Below, piece after piece: positions 35,003 to 43,773 of a stretch of DNA of 64,000 nucleotides; positions within the stretch are counted from its first letter, which is position 1; each line of letters begins with the position of its first letter. The stretch is from Marinicella pacifica (GTDB taxonomy: Bacteria; Pseudomonadota; Gammaproteobacteria; Xanthomonadales; Marinicellaceae): contig NZ_BMEO01000004.1 in NCBI RefSeq assembly GCF_014636635.1, forward strand, positions 124,001-188,000. Reading direction: 5' to 3'. The notes beneath the pieces were generated by a model that saw only the letters and a program-made list of their open reading frames with translations, did no database searches and was not told the origin of the DNA. The position numbers and the translations under genes were made by a program.

Positions 35003-37155
35003 AAAAAAACCTTAAAAAATTATTATTCAATAAAAACCTGCCCATTCTGGTGCTGGTGGGGGTTTTATTGTGGGCCATGTATTTACTGACACTGGCGATG
35101 CAAAGTTCAGCCCAGTTCAACCGCTTGTATCTGTGGCTGGTGGGGGCGGCTTTACTGGCGGTGTTTGTGCTGGTGCTGATTATTATTCAGCGGATTGTCT
35201 GGCTCTACCTCAGGCGCCGTCAAAATGCCGCCGGCTCCCAACTCACCACCCGCATGGTACTGATGTTTACCGGTCTGTCTTTACCGCCGGTGATTGTGGT
35301 TTACCTGTTTGCTAATTTGCTGGTGAATCGCTACATTGATTCATGGTTTGACGTTAAAACCGACGACGCCTTCCGGGATGCCATCACCCTCGGGCAGATT
35401 TTTCTGGATACCCAGACATTGGCCAACTTAAACACCGGCAAAGACCTCGCCGAACAATTGGCCGATATTGACCCGCTGAGCCAATCGATTTATTTGGATC
35501 GTTTACTGGACACCACCAAAGCCACTTCTTTGGGCATTTATAACGCCAACGGTCGACTACTGGCATCCAGCCAGTTAGATCCCTTGAATTTACCGCAACA
35601 AGTGATGCCCACCACCGCTTTTAATGAAGCCAGCAACAACCGCAATTATGCGCGGGTTGAATCTGCCGGTGATGAAGGTTTACAAATCCGGGTGGCAGTA
35701 CCGATTGCCTCCCGACAAACCATCAGCATGGGCAATCACCGTTTATTACAGGCCCTGTTTCCGATTCCAGAAGAATACGAAGATTTGACCATCAACATTG
35801 AAACTCAGTACCACCAGTACAACAAGCAAACCTTTCAGCGCCAGCAGTTAAAAAGCACCTTTCTCATTATCCTCACCATTGTGCTGTTGTTGAGTGTGCT
35901 ACTGGCCATTTTACGGGCCTTTTCGTCGGCCCGTAAACTGGCGGCACCGATTCGGTTGTTGTCAGAAGCCACCGAGGCCATTGCCGAGGGTAATTTCAGC
36001 AAAATCATTCCGGTGGATTCCAAGGATGAACTGGGCATGCTGGTGCAATCTTTTAACAGCATGTCAGCCCAAATTGCCGCCTCCAGTGCGCTGGCACACC
36101 GGGCGCAATCGGAGGCTGAAAATCAGCGCACCTATCTGGAAAAAGTGATGTCACATTTATCCAGCGGTGTGATTAGTATCGACCGGGACTTGCGCGTACG
36201 TTTAAGCAATGAGGCGGCCTTAAAAATTCTGCACCTTGATAGCCTTAACATCAACAACCAGAACATTGATTATCTGGCCATGAAAAATGCCACCTTAACA
36301 CCGCTGGTGACCTTAATTAAACAAAAAGTCGCCGATCAGACCGGTTACTGGCAACAGGAAGTTCTGATTGCCGAGGACTCACTTCGCCGCGTTTTACTGG
36401 TGCGCGGCAGTCAAATCAGTGAAAAAGACATTGAAGGCGGTGGTCATGTGATTGTGTTTGATGACCAAACCATTATTAACCAAGCACAACGTGATGCCGC
36501 CTGGTCGGAAGTGGCCAGACGCCTAGCCCACGAAGTGAAAAATCCCTTAACCCCGATTCAACTGTCGGCCGAACGCATGCAGCTTAAATTTAAGGGTAAA
36601 TTATCCCGGGAAGAGGATGAAATTTTAAACCGCGCCACCCAGACCATTGTCTCTCAGGTGGCCCATTTAAAAACCCTCGTCAATGCCTTTTCCGATTACG
36701 CCAAACCGCCGGAACTGAAAAAAGAACTCGGCGGTCTGAACCGGATTATTCAGGAAATTGTCGATTTATATACCCTGTCTCAACCTGACATACAGTTTAA
36801 GCTGGCGCTTTCTGAGCCCGAACCGCAACTGCTGTTAGACCGTGGACGCATTAAGCAACTGCTGACCAACCTGATTAAAAATGCCCAGGAAAGTGCCGAT
36901 AATGATAAACTGCTTATCACCATCAGCACCAGGCGCACCAACAATGCCCTGGTGCTCACCATAGAAGACAACGGCCATGGCTTTAATGCGGATATTATGG
37001 AACATATTTTTGAACCCTATAAAACCACCAAACCCGGCGGTTCCGGCCTGGGACTGGCTATTGTCAAAAAAATTGTCGAAGAACACGGCGGCTCCATTAC
37101 CGCCGGCAACCACGACCACGGTGCCCTTATCACCATTTATCTGCCCATTGCCTGA
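34999..37155 (+). CDS. NtrY-like membrane sensor histidine kinase
   Basis: A 718-residue kinase; the start at ATG 34999 overlaps the DUF4390 stop. Domains: three membrane helices (about 13-110), a periplasmic sensor (about 110-280), a fourth helix (FLIILTIVLLLSVLLAIL), a HAMP linker (APIRLLSEATEAIAEGNFSKI), a PAS region, and the kinase core with phospho-His in RLAHEVKNPLTPIQLSAERM, N-box LTNLIKNAQESAD, G1 EDNGHGF and G2 TTKPGGSGLGLAIVKKIVEEHGG. This is the NtrY topology. The usual downstream NtrX response regulator is absent and an aldehyde dehydrogenase follows after 5 bp, so its partner must be encoded elsewhere. Confidence 0.93.
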   Translation: MKKNLKKLLFNKNLPILVLVGVLLWAMYLLTLAMQSSAQFNRLYLWLVGAALLAVFVLVLIIIQRIVWLYLRRRQNAAGSQLTTRMVLMFTGLSLPPVIVVYLFANLLVNRYIDSWFDVKTDDAFRDAITLGQIFLDTQTLANLNTGKDLAEQLADIDPLSQSIYLDRLLDTTKATSLGIYNANGRLLASSQLDPLNLPQQVMPTTAFNEASNNRNYARVESAGDEGLQIRVAVPIASRQTISMGNHRLLQALFPIPEEYEDLTINIETQYHQYNKQTFQRQQLKSTFLIILTIVLLLSVLLAILRAFSSARKLAAPIRLLSEATEAIAEGNFSKIIPVDSKDELGMLVQSFNSMSAQIAASSALAHRAQSEAENQRTYLEKVMSHLSSGVISIDRDLRVRLSNEAALKILHLDSLNINNQNIDYLAMKNATLTPLVTLIKQKVADQTGYWQQEVLIAEDSLRRVLLVRGSQISEKDIEGGGHVIVFDDQTIINQAQRDAAWSEVARRLAHEVKNPLTPIQLSAERMQLKFKGKLSREEDEILNRATQTIVSQVAHLKTLVNAFSDYAKPPELKKELGGLNRIIQEIVDLYTLSQPDIQFKLALSEPEPQLLLDRGRIKQLLTNLIKNAQESADNDKLLITISTRRTNNALVLTIEDNGHGFNADIMEHIFEPYKTTKPGGSGLGLAIVKKIVEEHGGSITAGNHDHGALITIYLPIA

Positions 37156-37160
37156 AACCT

Positions 37161-38525
37161 ATGCACACACAACTGAATAAAATGCAGGCCCTGCCGCCTA
37201 TATGCTTAGACCGACGTTTAGAACGATTACAAGCGCTATATCAAACGATTCAACAGAACAAACAAAATATCATCAACGCCATAAACAGCGACTACGGCCA
37301 CCGCGCTGCAGGTGAAACCTTACTGGCAGAGGTTCTGGTTAATTTAGAAGACATCAAGCACACCATTAAACACCTGCCTCGCTGGGCCAAAGCCGATCAA
37401 TGGACCGCGGACTGGAAATTCTGGCCATCCCGCTGTGCTATTGTGCCTGAAGCCAAAGGCGTGGTTGGCATCATGGCACCCTGGAACTACCCCTTTAACC
37501 TGGTGGCCGGCCCCTTAACCGCCGCCATCGCGGCCGGTAATCGGGTGATGGTTAAACCTTCTGAAGTCACCCCCAAAACCGCTGAATTGATTCAACAGTT
37601 ACTGGCCGAAGTTTTTACCGACGATGAAGTTCATGTGGTGCTTGGAGACGTCGATGTGGCCGATCAATTCAGCCGCCTGCCGTTTGATCATTTATTGTTC
37701 ACCGGCTCCACCCGGGTCGGTAAAATCATTATGCGCAACGCCGCTGACAACTTAACACCGGTGACCTTAGAACTCGGCGGTAAATCACCGGTGCTGATTG
37801 ACCGTAACTATTCACTGGATAAAGCCGCCAAAAGCATTGCCAAAGGCAAATGGTTTAACGCCGGCCAAACCTGTATCGCCCCGGATTATGTTTTGATTGA
37901 AGCCGATCGCATTGAAGCCTTAATCGCAGCGCTGAAAAAACACACCATTGACGCCTATCCAAGCATTGATATAAACAATGATGATTTTAGCTGTGTGGTC
38001 AATACCCAGCATTTTGAACGTTTGCAAGGCTTATTAAAACAAGTTCCCAATAATCAAATTATCGACCTGTATCCCGATTACCAAAACCAGGTCAATCGCA
38101 TGGCACCGGTGATTGTGAACCAACCTGATCAGCAAAGCAAGCTGATGCAGGAGGAAATATTCGGCCCCATCCTGCCGATTGTGGCAGTCAATGATTTAAG
38201 CGATGCCATTGATTACATTAACCGCGGCGACAAACCCTTAACCTTGTATTTATACAGCAATAACCGAACAACCATCCGCCGGGTCAAACAACAGACCTCA
38301 TCAGGTTCGCTGGCTGTGAATGAAACCCTGGTGCATTTTGCCCAGCAACGCCTCCCTTTTGGCGGCATCGGCGCCAGCGGCATGGGCAGCTACCACGGCC
38401 ACCAGGGCTTTGTCACCATGAGCCACATGAAATCCGTCTATTACCAATCCCGTCTCAACGGCAACGACCTGGTCCGTGCGCCCTTCACCCAACTCAAAAA
38501 GAAAATTATTAACTGGATGAGTTAA
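37161..38525 (+). CDS. Aldehyde dehydrogenase, coniferyl-aldehyde-dehydrogenase/class 3 type
   Basis: A 454-residue single-domain ALDH. The shorter N-terminus and motifs VVGIMAPWNYPFNLVAGPLTAAIAAGNRVMVKPSEVTPKTAEL, LFTGSTRVGKIIM, general-base LELGGKSPVLID, catalytic Cys in WFNAGQTCIAPDYVLI and QEEIFGPILPI place it with class 3 / CalB-like enzymes that oxidise fatty or aromatic aldehydes. The C-terminal stretch (LVRAPFTQLKKKIINWM) is amphipathic and could touch the membrane. It lies 5 bp behind the sensor kinase, in the slot normally used by ntrX. It ends in a TTAA stop palindrome shared with the convergent gene. Confidence 0.93.
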   Translation: MHTQLNKMQALPPICLDRRLERLQALYQTIQQNKQNIINAINSDYGHRAAGETLLAEVLVNLEDIKHTIKHLPRWAKADQWTADWKFWPSRCAIVPEAKGVVGIMAPWNYPFNLVAGPLTAAIAAGNRVMVKPSEVTPKTAELIQQLLAEVFTDDEVHVVLGDVDVADQFSRLPFDHLLFTGSTRVGKIIMRNAADNLTPVTLELGGKSPVLIDRNYSLDKAAKSIAKGKWFNAGQTCIAPDYVLIEADRIEALIAALKKHTIDAYPSIDINNDDFSCVVNTQHFERLQGLLKQVPNNQIIDLYPDYQNQVNRMAPVIVNQPDQQSKLMQEEIFGPILPIVAVNDLSDAIDYINRGDKPLTLYLYSNNRTTIRRVKQQTSSGSLAVNETLVHFAQQRLPFGGIGASGMGSYHGHQGFVTMSHMKSVYYQSRLNGNDLVRAPFTQLKKKIINWMS

Positions 38526-39118
38526 TTCTGTTTTGCGGGTCTATGAAGCCAAGCACTTAACAGCAACACAGCACTAAATAGCAATAACATCAAATAATTA
38601 TTCACAGGAATAGACTCCGCTAAACCTCGGAAGGTAAACTGCTGGGTATTGTTGGTTACATCCGGGTCTAAAATGCCATGCATAGGCATTATCCTCCACA
38701 GCATATCTGATTGACCTACACTCGGAACATAGGTGGTAAATTCACAAGAGACGGCGGATCCCGATGGAATATTTTTATGAATACCACCAAGTAATTTAAG
38801 CACATAATTATTCACCGGTGGCGGTGGATCAATGTGCTCAAAGGCCAATCGACAATCGGGGTCATGACTCTGAAAGTCAATCAAAAATCCGATATCTGAA
38901 TTTACATAATTATAAAAGCCATCAATTCTAATCAGTTCTTGAGATGATATTAAATCATCCGGCCCGTGATTGACCACGGTGAAGCGAATCACACCACTTT
39001 GGTTTACCGGCAGGCCGCCGAGAAAATCATCGGCTTCAAAAATTAATTCCAGGTCGCTTTGTGCCTGCGCAATAACAGCTGTCAGCAATAAACTCATAAC
39101 ACTCATTATTTTTAACAT
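38522..39118 (-). CDS. Secreted DUF11/CARDB-like protein with CTERM-like sorting tail
   Basis: The start is put at 39118 (MLKIMSVMSLLLTAVIAQA|QSD), giving 198 residues with a signal peptide; a longer reading adds seven residues. The middle resembles a beta-sandwich repeat of the DUF11/CARDB sort (QSGVIRFTVVNHGPDDLIS... SAVSCEFTTYVPSVGQSDMLWRI). The C-terminus, SIPVNNYLMLLLFSAVLLLSAWLHRPAKQ, has the order of an IPTL-CTERM tail: an IP motif, one helix, then basic residues. This suggests export and anchoring or sorting to the envelope. No adhesin or enzyme motif is visible. It shares its TTAA stop with the ALDH on the other strand. Confidence 0.68.
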   Translation of the reverse strand: MLKIMSVMSLLLTAVIAQAQSDLELIFEADDFLGGLPVNQSGVIRFTVVNHGPDDLISSQELIRIDGFYNYVNSDIGFLIDFQSHDPDCRLAFEHIDPPPPVNNYVLKLLGGIHKNIPSGSAVSCEFTTYVPSVGQSDMLWRIMPMHGILDPDVTNNTQQFTFRGLAESIPVNNYLMLLLFSAVLLLSAWLHRPAKQN

Positions 39119-39261
39119 ATCTACTCCGATTGCAACCACCAGTTTATAAGTAAAGGCTTATTACAACAAGTCCAAATCGGGTTTCTTATCCTGATAAGCG
39201 GCTTATTTTGATTAATCAATCACATTTTACACTTATGGCATATGCGTGCCGGATTTAATAA

Positions 39262-39270
39262 TGATACAAT
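39262..39270 (+). promoter_or_regulatory. Extended -10 promoter element before the lipoprotein gene
   Basis: TGATACAAT (TG-n-TACAAT) lies 61 bp before the chosen start codon; an identical nonamer precedes the 887-residue gene at 47197-47205. No good -35 was found, as is common with extended -10 promoters. Confidence 0.4.
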
Positions 39271-39331
39271 TTTCTGCCAAGAACGTGCGGTGGTGATGAC
39301 CGCCCAACAAAAATTATTCAGAGAGGTTACC

Positions 39332-41089
39332 ATGAAAAAAATCATTATTCTTGGCCTGTTGGTTTTGGGACTATCAGGCTGTGGCGATGACAAAGACGCC
39401 GAAAAGACCGACATTGTGCAATCAGCGCTGGCTGAAGCGGAAATCTTATCCTTTGTGCCGGCGGATACACCGATGTTTATGTCTTCAGGTTTAAGCAACG
39501 ATTTATACCCCGACCGTTACATTGAAGTGATGCAAGATTATATGGTCAATATCGCCAACTATGTCAAAGTGGCTTTCAGTGATCTGAATGAATCCATGCG
39601 CCAGATTGATAAAGACAAACAGGTTATGGGCGATGCTGATTTAAATAAAATAGAGCAATTTGTTGATCGCTGGGTGGTTGACGGTCATTTCAGCAAACTC
39701 GGACTTAAGGTTGGTGAATCTCAGATGGTGGGTTATCTGGTGGATTTATTTCCGGTGATACGCATTCAATTATCAGAAGGCCACCAAATCAGCGACATGT
39801 TTGCTGATTTAGACCAACAATTTACACTCAGCCCGCAAGTTCAGGAACAAGGTGGCTTAGCCATTCGCGAATATACGATGGATCGTATGACCGTACTGGC
39901 TGCACACAACGATGATTATCTGGTCTTGTCCGTGGCACCCACCGTCATAAAAGACAAATTGGTGACCACCCTGACCGGCATTGAAAAACCGGCGAATAAT
40001 ATGGCGCAAAACCGTAACCGTTTAAACGCTGTTAAAACCAGACACGGCTTTGTGGTTGATGATATGTTTGTGATGGACGTGCAGGCGGTGGCGGATTATT
40101 TTATCAACCCCGATAACTATGACGCTGCCTTATTGGATTTTTTCCAAATTGAGGACAATAAATTATCACCGGCCTGTAAATCGGAAATCAATGCCATGTT
40201 GGCCAAAGCGCCACGTTTGGTGGCGGGTGCCACCGCCATGACTGATGATAGGATTGACAGTGCCATGATTTGGGAAATGGACCGTGAATTAAGTCAGGAC
40301 ATGGCACAACTGGCCGGCCGTATTCCGGCTGCGGATGAAACCGCAGCTTTCAGCTTTGGCATGAGTGTTGATATTTTAAACAGCCAAAAAGTGCTGACCA
40401 AATACATTGATAACATCATTAATGAGCCTTATCAGTGTGAGCTGTTTACCCAGTTTAACCAACAGGCTGAAGCATTCAGAGCCAAAATTTCTCAGCCTTT
40501 ACCGCCTTTTATCGGTAATTTCAAAGGCTTTAACATGGCTTTCAGCGATCTGAAAGTGAATGAGCAGGCCGCCAATATGAACAAGCCGGCGGAAATGATT
40601 GACTCCTTTAAGATGCAACTGGCTTTGTCCGTGGATGAAGCACAATCCCTGATTGGTATGGCACAAATGATGTTGCCACAACTGCAGGGCATGGTGTTAC
40701 CCACCGATGGTAGTTTAATTCCTTTAAAAGAGCAGTTACCGCCTAACTTAATGAGTCTTCCGGTCGATTTGAACAGTGCTTATGCCGCCATTAATAACCA
40801 AACCATCGGCTTGTCACTGGGTTATCCCGGTGGCGGCAATTTGAGTGATCTGGTGAAGCAGGAAGGTCAAAACCTACTTATCAGCACCACTGCCGATGCC
40901 GCAGGTTATAAGCAAATGATTGAAGAACTGTTTAAACTGGCCGATATGCCACAATTATCCGAGGAAATGAAACGGCAACTTGAGAGCCAGAAACAGATCA
41001 CTTTAAACATGCTGTACTGGAAGCAACAAAAAGCCACGGTTAATTTCACTGACCAGGGTCTGACCACCAGAATACTGACCACCTATTAA
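39332..41089 (+). CDS. Lipoprotein of unknown function
   Basis: The start at ATG 39332 is chosen because GAGAGG lies just upstream and it begins a classic lipoprotein signal (MKKIIILGLLVLGLSGC|GDD). An in-frame extension to 39242 has neither. The 585-residue product has no cysteine-rich or catalytic motif I can name. Recurrent elements are ILSFVPADTPMFMSSG at the N-terminus and paired stretches on 'LP.DLNSAYAAINNQTIGLSLGYPGGGNL'. The acidic residues after the lipobox Cys (Gly-Asp-Asp) could favour inner-membrane retention under the +2 rule only if Asp were at +2; here +2 is Gly, so outer-membrane sorting is possible. It is monocistronic, flanked by a promoter-like element and a stem-loop. Confidence 0.8.
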   Translation: MKKIIILGLLVLGLSGCGDDKDAEKTDIVQSALAEAEILSFVPADTPMFMSSGLSNDLYPDRYIEVMQDYMVNIANYVKVAFSDLNESMRQIDKDKQVMGDADLNKIEQFVDRWVVDGHFSKLGLKVGESQMVGYLVDLFPVIRIQLSEGHQISDMFADLDQQFTLSPQVQEQGGLAIREYTMDRMTVLAAHNDDYLVLSVAPTVIKDKLVTTLTGIEKPANNMAQNRNRLNAVKTRHGFVVDDMFVMDVQAVADYFINPDNYDAALLDFFQIEDNKLSPACKSEINAMLAKAPRLVAGATAMTDDRIDSAMIWEMDRELSQDMAQLAGRIPAADETAAFSFGMSVDILNSQKVLTKYIDNIINEPYQCELFTQFNQQAEAFRAKISQPLPPFIGNFKGFNMAFSDLKVNEQAANMNKPAEMIDSFKMQLALSVDEAQSLIGMAQMMLPQLQGMVLPTDGSLIPLKEQLPPNLMSLPVDLNSAYAAINNQTIGLSLGYPGGGNLSDLVKQEGQNLLISTTADAAGYKQMIEELFKLADMPQLSEEMKRQLESQKQITLNMLYWKQQKATVNFTDQGLTTRILTTY

Positions 41090-41105
41090 GCACCGTGTAT
41101 GACAG

Positions 41106-41136
41106 TTCCGAGCCGGGCACAAAGTCCGGTTCGGAA
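41106..41136 (+). other. Strong stem-loop after the lipoprotein gene
   Basis: TTCCGAGCCGG (41106-41116) pairs with CCGGTTCGGAA (41126-41136) in an 11-bp stem with one G-T pair and a 9-nt loop. No T-run follows, so it is more likely a 3'-end-stabilising or weak-termination hairpin, or an upstream structure for the carbonic anhydrase gene, than a full terminator. Confidence 0.5.
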
Positions 41137-41156
41137 AATACTTTAATGATTCAATC

Positions 41157-41705
41157 ATGACACTGCGTGCCTACTTAGAGCATTATCCGTCCCTCGGGGA
41201 ACGGGTTTTTATAGATGATACCGCGCTCGTCATCGGCCAGACTGAACTGGCCGATGACGTATCGGTGTGGCCCATGACCGTTATTCGCGGTGATGTCAAC
41301 CGCATAAGCATCGGCACCAAAACCAATATTCAGGACAACTGTGTTTTGCATGTGACCCATGTTGGCCCCTATACGCCAGATGGCGGTGCGCTGATGATTG
41401 GTAACCATGTCACCGTTGGTCACGGTGCCATTTTGCATGCCTGCCGTATTGGAGACAGTTGCCTGGTGGGTATGGGCGCCCGTATTTTGGATAAAGCGGT
41501 GATGCAGCCTTATTCGATGCTTGGCGCCGGCAGTGTACTGACCCCTGGCAAAGTGATTCCCTCAGGTGAATTATGGGTTGGCAATCCGGCAGTTAAACGC
41601 CGTGATTTGTCCGTAAAAGAACGGCAATCTCTGGATTATTCGGCACAGCATTATGTCACATTAAAAGACCGTTATCTGACACAGGCATTGGAAGACGGCA
41701 TATGA
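41157..41705 (+). CDS. Gamma-class carbonic anhydrase family protein (YrdA-like)
   Basis: A 182-residue left-handed beta-helix protein built from hexapeptide repeats (DDVSVWPMTVIRGDVNRISIGTKTNIQDNCVLHVTHVG...). The three metal-site histidines are in LHVTHVG and HVTVGHGAILHACRIGD. The sequence VGMGARILDKAVMQPYSMLGAGSVLTPGKVIPSGELWVGNPAVKRR is typical of YrdA/PaaY-like proteins. Carbonic anhydrase activity is known for some members only. Its stop overlaps the next gene (ATGA), starting a four-gene run. Confidence 0.93.
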   Translation: MTLRAYLEHYPSLGERVFIDDTALVIGQTELADDVSVWPMTVIRGDVNRISIGTKTNIQDNCVLHVTHVGPYTPDGGALMIGNHVTVGHGAILHACRIGDSCLVGMGARILDKAVMQPYSMLGAGSVLTPGKVIPSGELWVGNPAVKRRDLSVKERQSLDYSAQHYVTLKDRYLTQALEDGI

Positions 41706-42679
41706 CTGCTTCAATTTTTGTCGATGATGTCAGCAGTGAAAAAATCAATACCCTGAAAGGGGCCCGTTATATATTAAACCAGCTGGACACACATCATCCG
41801 CAACTCGATGAATGGCTCAACTGGGCGGATCCACTGTGGTCCGACCTGCCGTGGTGGCCTTGCTTAAACCGCATGATGCACATCGCCTATGCGCGCATGT
41901 GTCATCGCAACGGCAGTTTAAGTCAGCACCCGAGAAGCTACCACAATGAATTCCATTGCAATGATATATGCCAAATGCTGATTGAATGCCATCGCCACTG
42001 TGCCGATGAGTTCACCGCATCGCAATGGGCTTTACTGTCGTATTTCTCAGTGACCCACGATTTACAGCAAGGCCTGCGCGGCACCGCCAATGAGCAACAG
42101 TTAATCGGTGCCAATGAAGCGGCCAGTTTTGAAGAAGCGATGCAAATCAGCAGCCTGTCGGTAGATGCCGATTCTGAAAGCCTTTTAAATTCGGTCCACC
42201 ACCGGGCCTTATTAAAAACCATGATTGAAGGCAGCACCTTTGGACGCCATGGTGACAATAAACGTTATTTTTTTCAGGGTAACATGGCACATTACCTTCT
42301 TAAATCCAGAAAAATGGACAGTGACACGGATCAGCAACTGGTTTATCTGGCCTGCGATCTGGATACCGCCAATGTCAGTATGGCTTTTGATGATTATGCC
42401 CGTTCAGCAATCCGCATTTATGACGAACTCAAGGCGCATCGACTTATTAAGGTCAGCGCCCGGGTGTTTTTCAGTGATGAGCAAATCAATTATTTTTTTA
42501 ATCAGCAACAATTTAACTCACAGGTGGCGAAACAGCTTTTTCAGCAACGTAAAGATAACAACGCACCTATGTTGGAACAAACCGTGGCTGCGATGAAAGC
42601 CTTGCCTCTACAAGCTGATACCGATACCATCAAACACACTTTCTTTTCCACGGCAAAACGTTTATCCTCACAATCATGA
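41702..42679 (+). CDS. HD-like metal-dependent phosphohydrolase family protein
   Basis: A 325-residue cytoplasmic protein without signal peptide. The stretch SYHNEFHCNDICQMLIECHRH followed by WALLSYFSVTHDLQQG matches the spacing of His...HNxxH...HD metal ligands in HD-domain and cyclic-nucleotide phosphodiesterase-type hydrolases. A later HHRALLKTMIEGSTFG and LACDLDTANVSMAFDDYARSAIRIYDEL fit the remaining helices, the latter with a conserved-looking Asp. The substrate is unknown. It is translationally coupled (ATGA overlaps) to the carbonic anhydrase before and sixA after. Confidence 0.62.
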   Translation: MTASIFVDDVSSEKINTLKGARYILNQLDTHHPQLDEWLNWADPLWSDLPWWPCLNRMMHIAYARMCHRNGSLSQHPRSYHNEFHCNDICQMLIECHRHCADEFTASQWALLSYFSVTHDLQQGLRGTANEQQLIGANEAASFEEAMQISSLSVDADSESLLNSVHHRALLKTMIEGSTFGRHGDNKRYFFQGNMAHYLLKSRKMDSDTDQQLVYLACDLDTANVSMAFDDYARSAIRIYDELKAHRLIKVSARVFFSDEQINYFFNQQQFNSQVAKQLFQQRKDNNAPMLEQTVAAMKALPLQADTDTIKHTFFSTAKRLSSQS

Positions 42680-43146
42680 ATGTATTTATTGTTCGACACG
42701 GTCACAGCCCGATGCAAGACAGTGACCACCAGCGACCTTTATCGGATTTGGGCCAGGCCCAAGCCCGTCAGGCGGCCGGTTTTATCCGGCAAAACACCGA
42801 TACCGTGCCTTATATTCTGTGTTCCGATGCGGTTCGCACCCATCAGACGGCGGCTCAAATTGCGGCCGTTTTTGGCATCGAAGAATGTGATGCCAGAAAT
42901 GAATTTTATACCGCCGGGGTCGGTATCTGGTGTGACGCAATCCTTGAACAGGCCAAACAACCCGCTTTGGTTCTGGTGGGTCATAACCCCACCATCAGCC
43001 AGCTCAGTGCTTATTTAACCGGCGATGAGGATATATATTTTAAACCGGCCTGTGTGACCCACATCAGACTTGAAATTCGCGGCGATGGCCTCAGGTTACC
43101 CGCTCAACTGATTGCCAACTTTAAACCCGATGCAAAACCACAATAA
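42676..43146 (+). CDS. sixA: SixA-type phosphohistidine phosphatase
   Basis: A 156-residue minimal histidine-phosphatase-fold protein. The RHG catalytic motif is at the N-terminus (MNVFIVRHGHSPM), followed by QRPLSDLGQAQARQAAGFI, the Arg/His region CSDAVRTHQTAAQIA and LVLVGHNPTISQLSAYLTGDE with the second catalytic His. SixA removes phosphate from histidines of phosphotransfer proteins (ArcB, PTS-Ntr) in E. coli. It overlaps the HD-like gene by 4 nt and the rhomboid gene by 17 nt. Confidence 0.92.
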   Translation: MNVFIVRHGHSPMQDSDHQRPLSDLGQAQARQAAGFIRQNTDTVPYILCSDAVRTHQTAAQIAAVFGIEECDARNEFYTAGVGIWCDAILEQAKQPALVLVGHNPTISQLSAYLTGDEDIYFKPACVTHIRLEIRGDGLRLPAQLIANFKPDAKPQ

Positions 43147-43738
43147 TCCTTTGGCCGCCATTCCGCCTGTTACCCGCAATGTGCTGATTGCCATGCTTGT
43201 CATGTTTGTTTTTCAACAACTGTTTGGAAATGCCGCCGGTCAGTTTATTTACCGCTATTTTCCGTTGTACCCAATCAACAGTGATTACTTTTACCCCTGG
43301 CAACTGGTCACCTACAGTCTGCTGCACGGTAATTTTATGCACCTGTTTTTCAACGGTTTTGCCATTTGGATGTTTGGATCACAGATTGAACATTACTGGG
43401 GTGAAAAAAAATACGGTCTTTACCTGATTGTGTGTATTATCGGCGCCGCGCTGGCCAATGCACTGTTATCCAATGCGCCGGCCATCGGCATCTCAGGGGC
43501 CGTCTATGGCTTGCTGGTGGCTTACGGCATGATGTGGCCAAACCACACCATTTATTTGGTGATTCCGCCGATTCCCATGAAAGCCAAATACTTTGTGCTT
43601 ATTTTTGCCGGTATAGCACTCATCAGCAGTATCAACCCCAGCCAGGACGGGATTGCACACATTGCCCATCTGGGCGGGGCGTTAACCGGTTTCCTGTTGA
43701 TTCAGTACTGGCGCGGCAAACCACCGTTTAAGTGGTAA
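43130..43738 (+). CDS. Rhomboid-family intramembrane serine protease
   Basis: The start at ATG 43130 (MQNHNNPLAAIPPVTRNVLIAML) gives 202 residues and overlaps sixA by 17 nt. Six membrane helices are visible. Catalytic features: NFMHLFFNGFAIWMFG (the HxxxN-type segment), nucleophile Ser in IGISGAVYGLL, and the catalytic His in HIAHLGGALTGFLL. Rhomboids cut within the membrane segments of other proteins; the target here is unknown. This compact form lacks the cytoplasmic domain of E. coli GlpG. Confidence 0.93.
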   Translation: MQNHNNPLAAIPPVTRNVLIAMLVMFVFQQLFGNAAGQFIYRYFPLYPINSDYFYPWQLVTYSLLHGNFMHLFFNGFAIWMFGSQIEHYWGEKKYGLYLIVCIIGAALANALLSNAPAIGISGAVYGLLVAYGMMWPNHTIYLVIPPIPMKAKYFVLIFAGIALISSINPSQDGIAHIAHLGGALTGFLLIQYWRGKPPFKW

Positions 43739-43773
43739 AATTTTAAGGGTTGTTTGAAGTTGTGCGTGGCATG

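Noticed and set aside
43739-43773. Terminator between rhomboid and rluB
   Set aside because: Only a weak AAGGGTT/AACCTT pairing with a long loop is visible; not strong enough to call.
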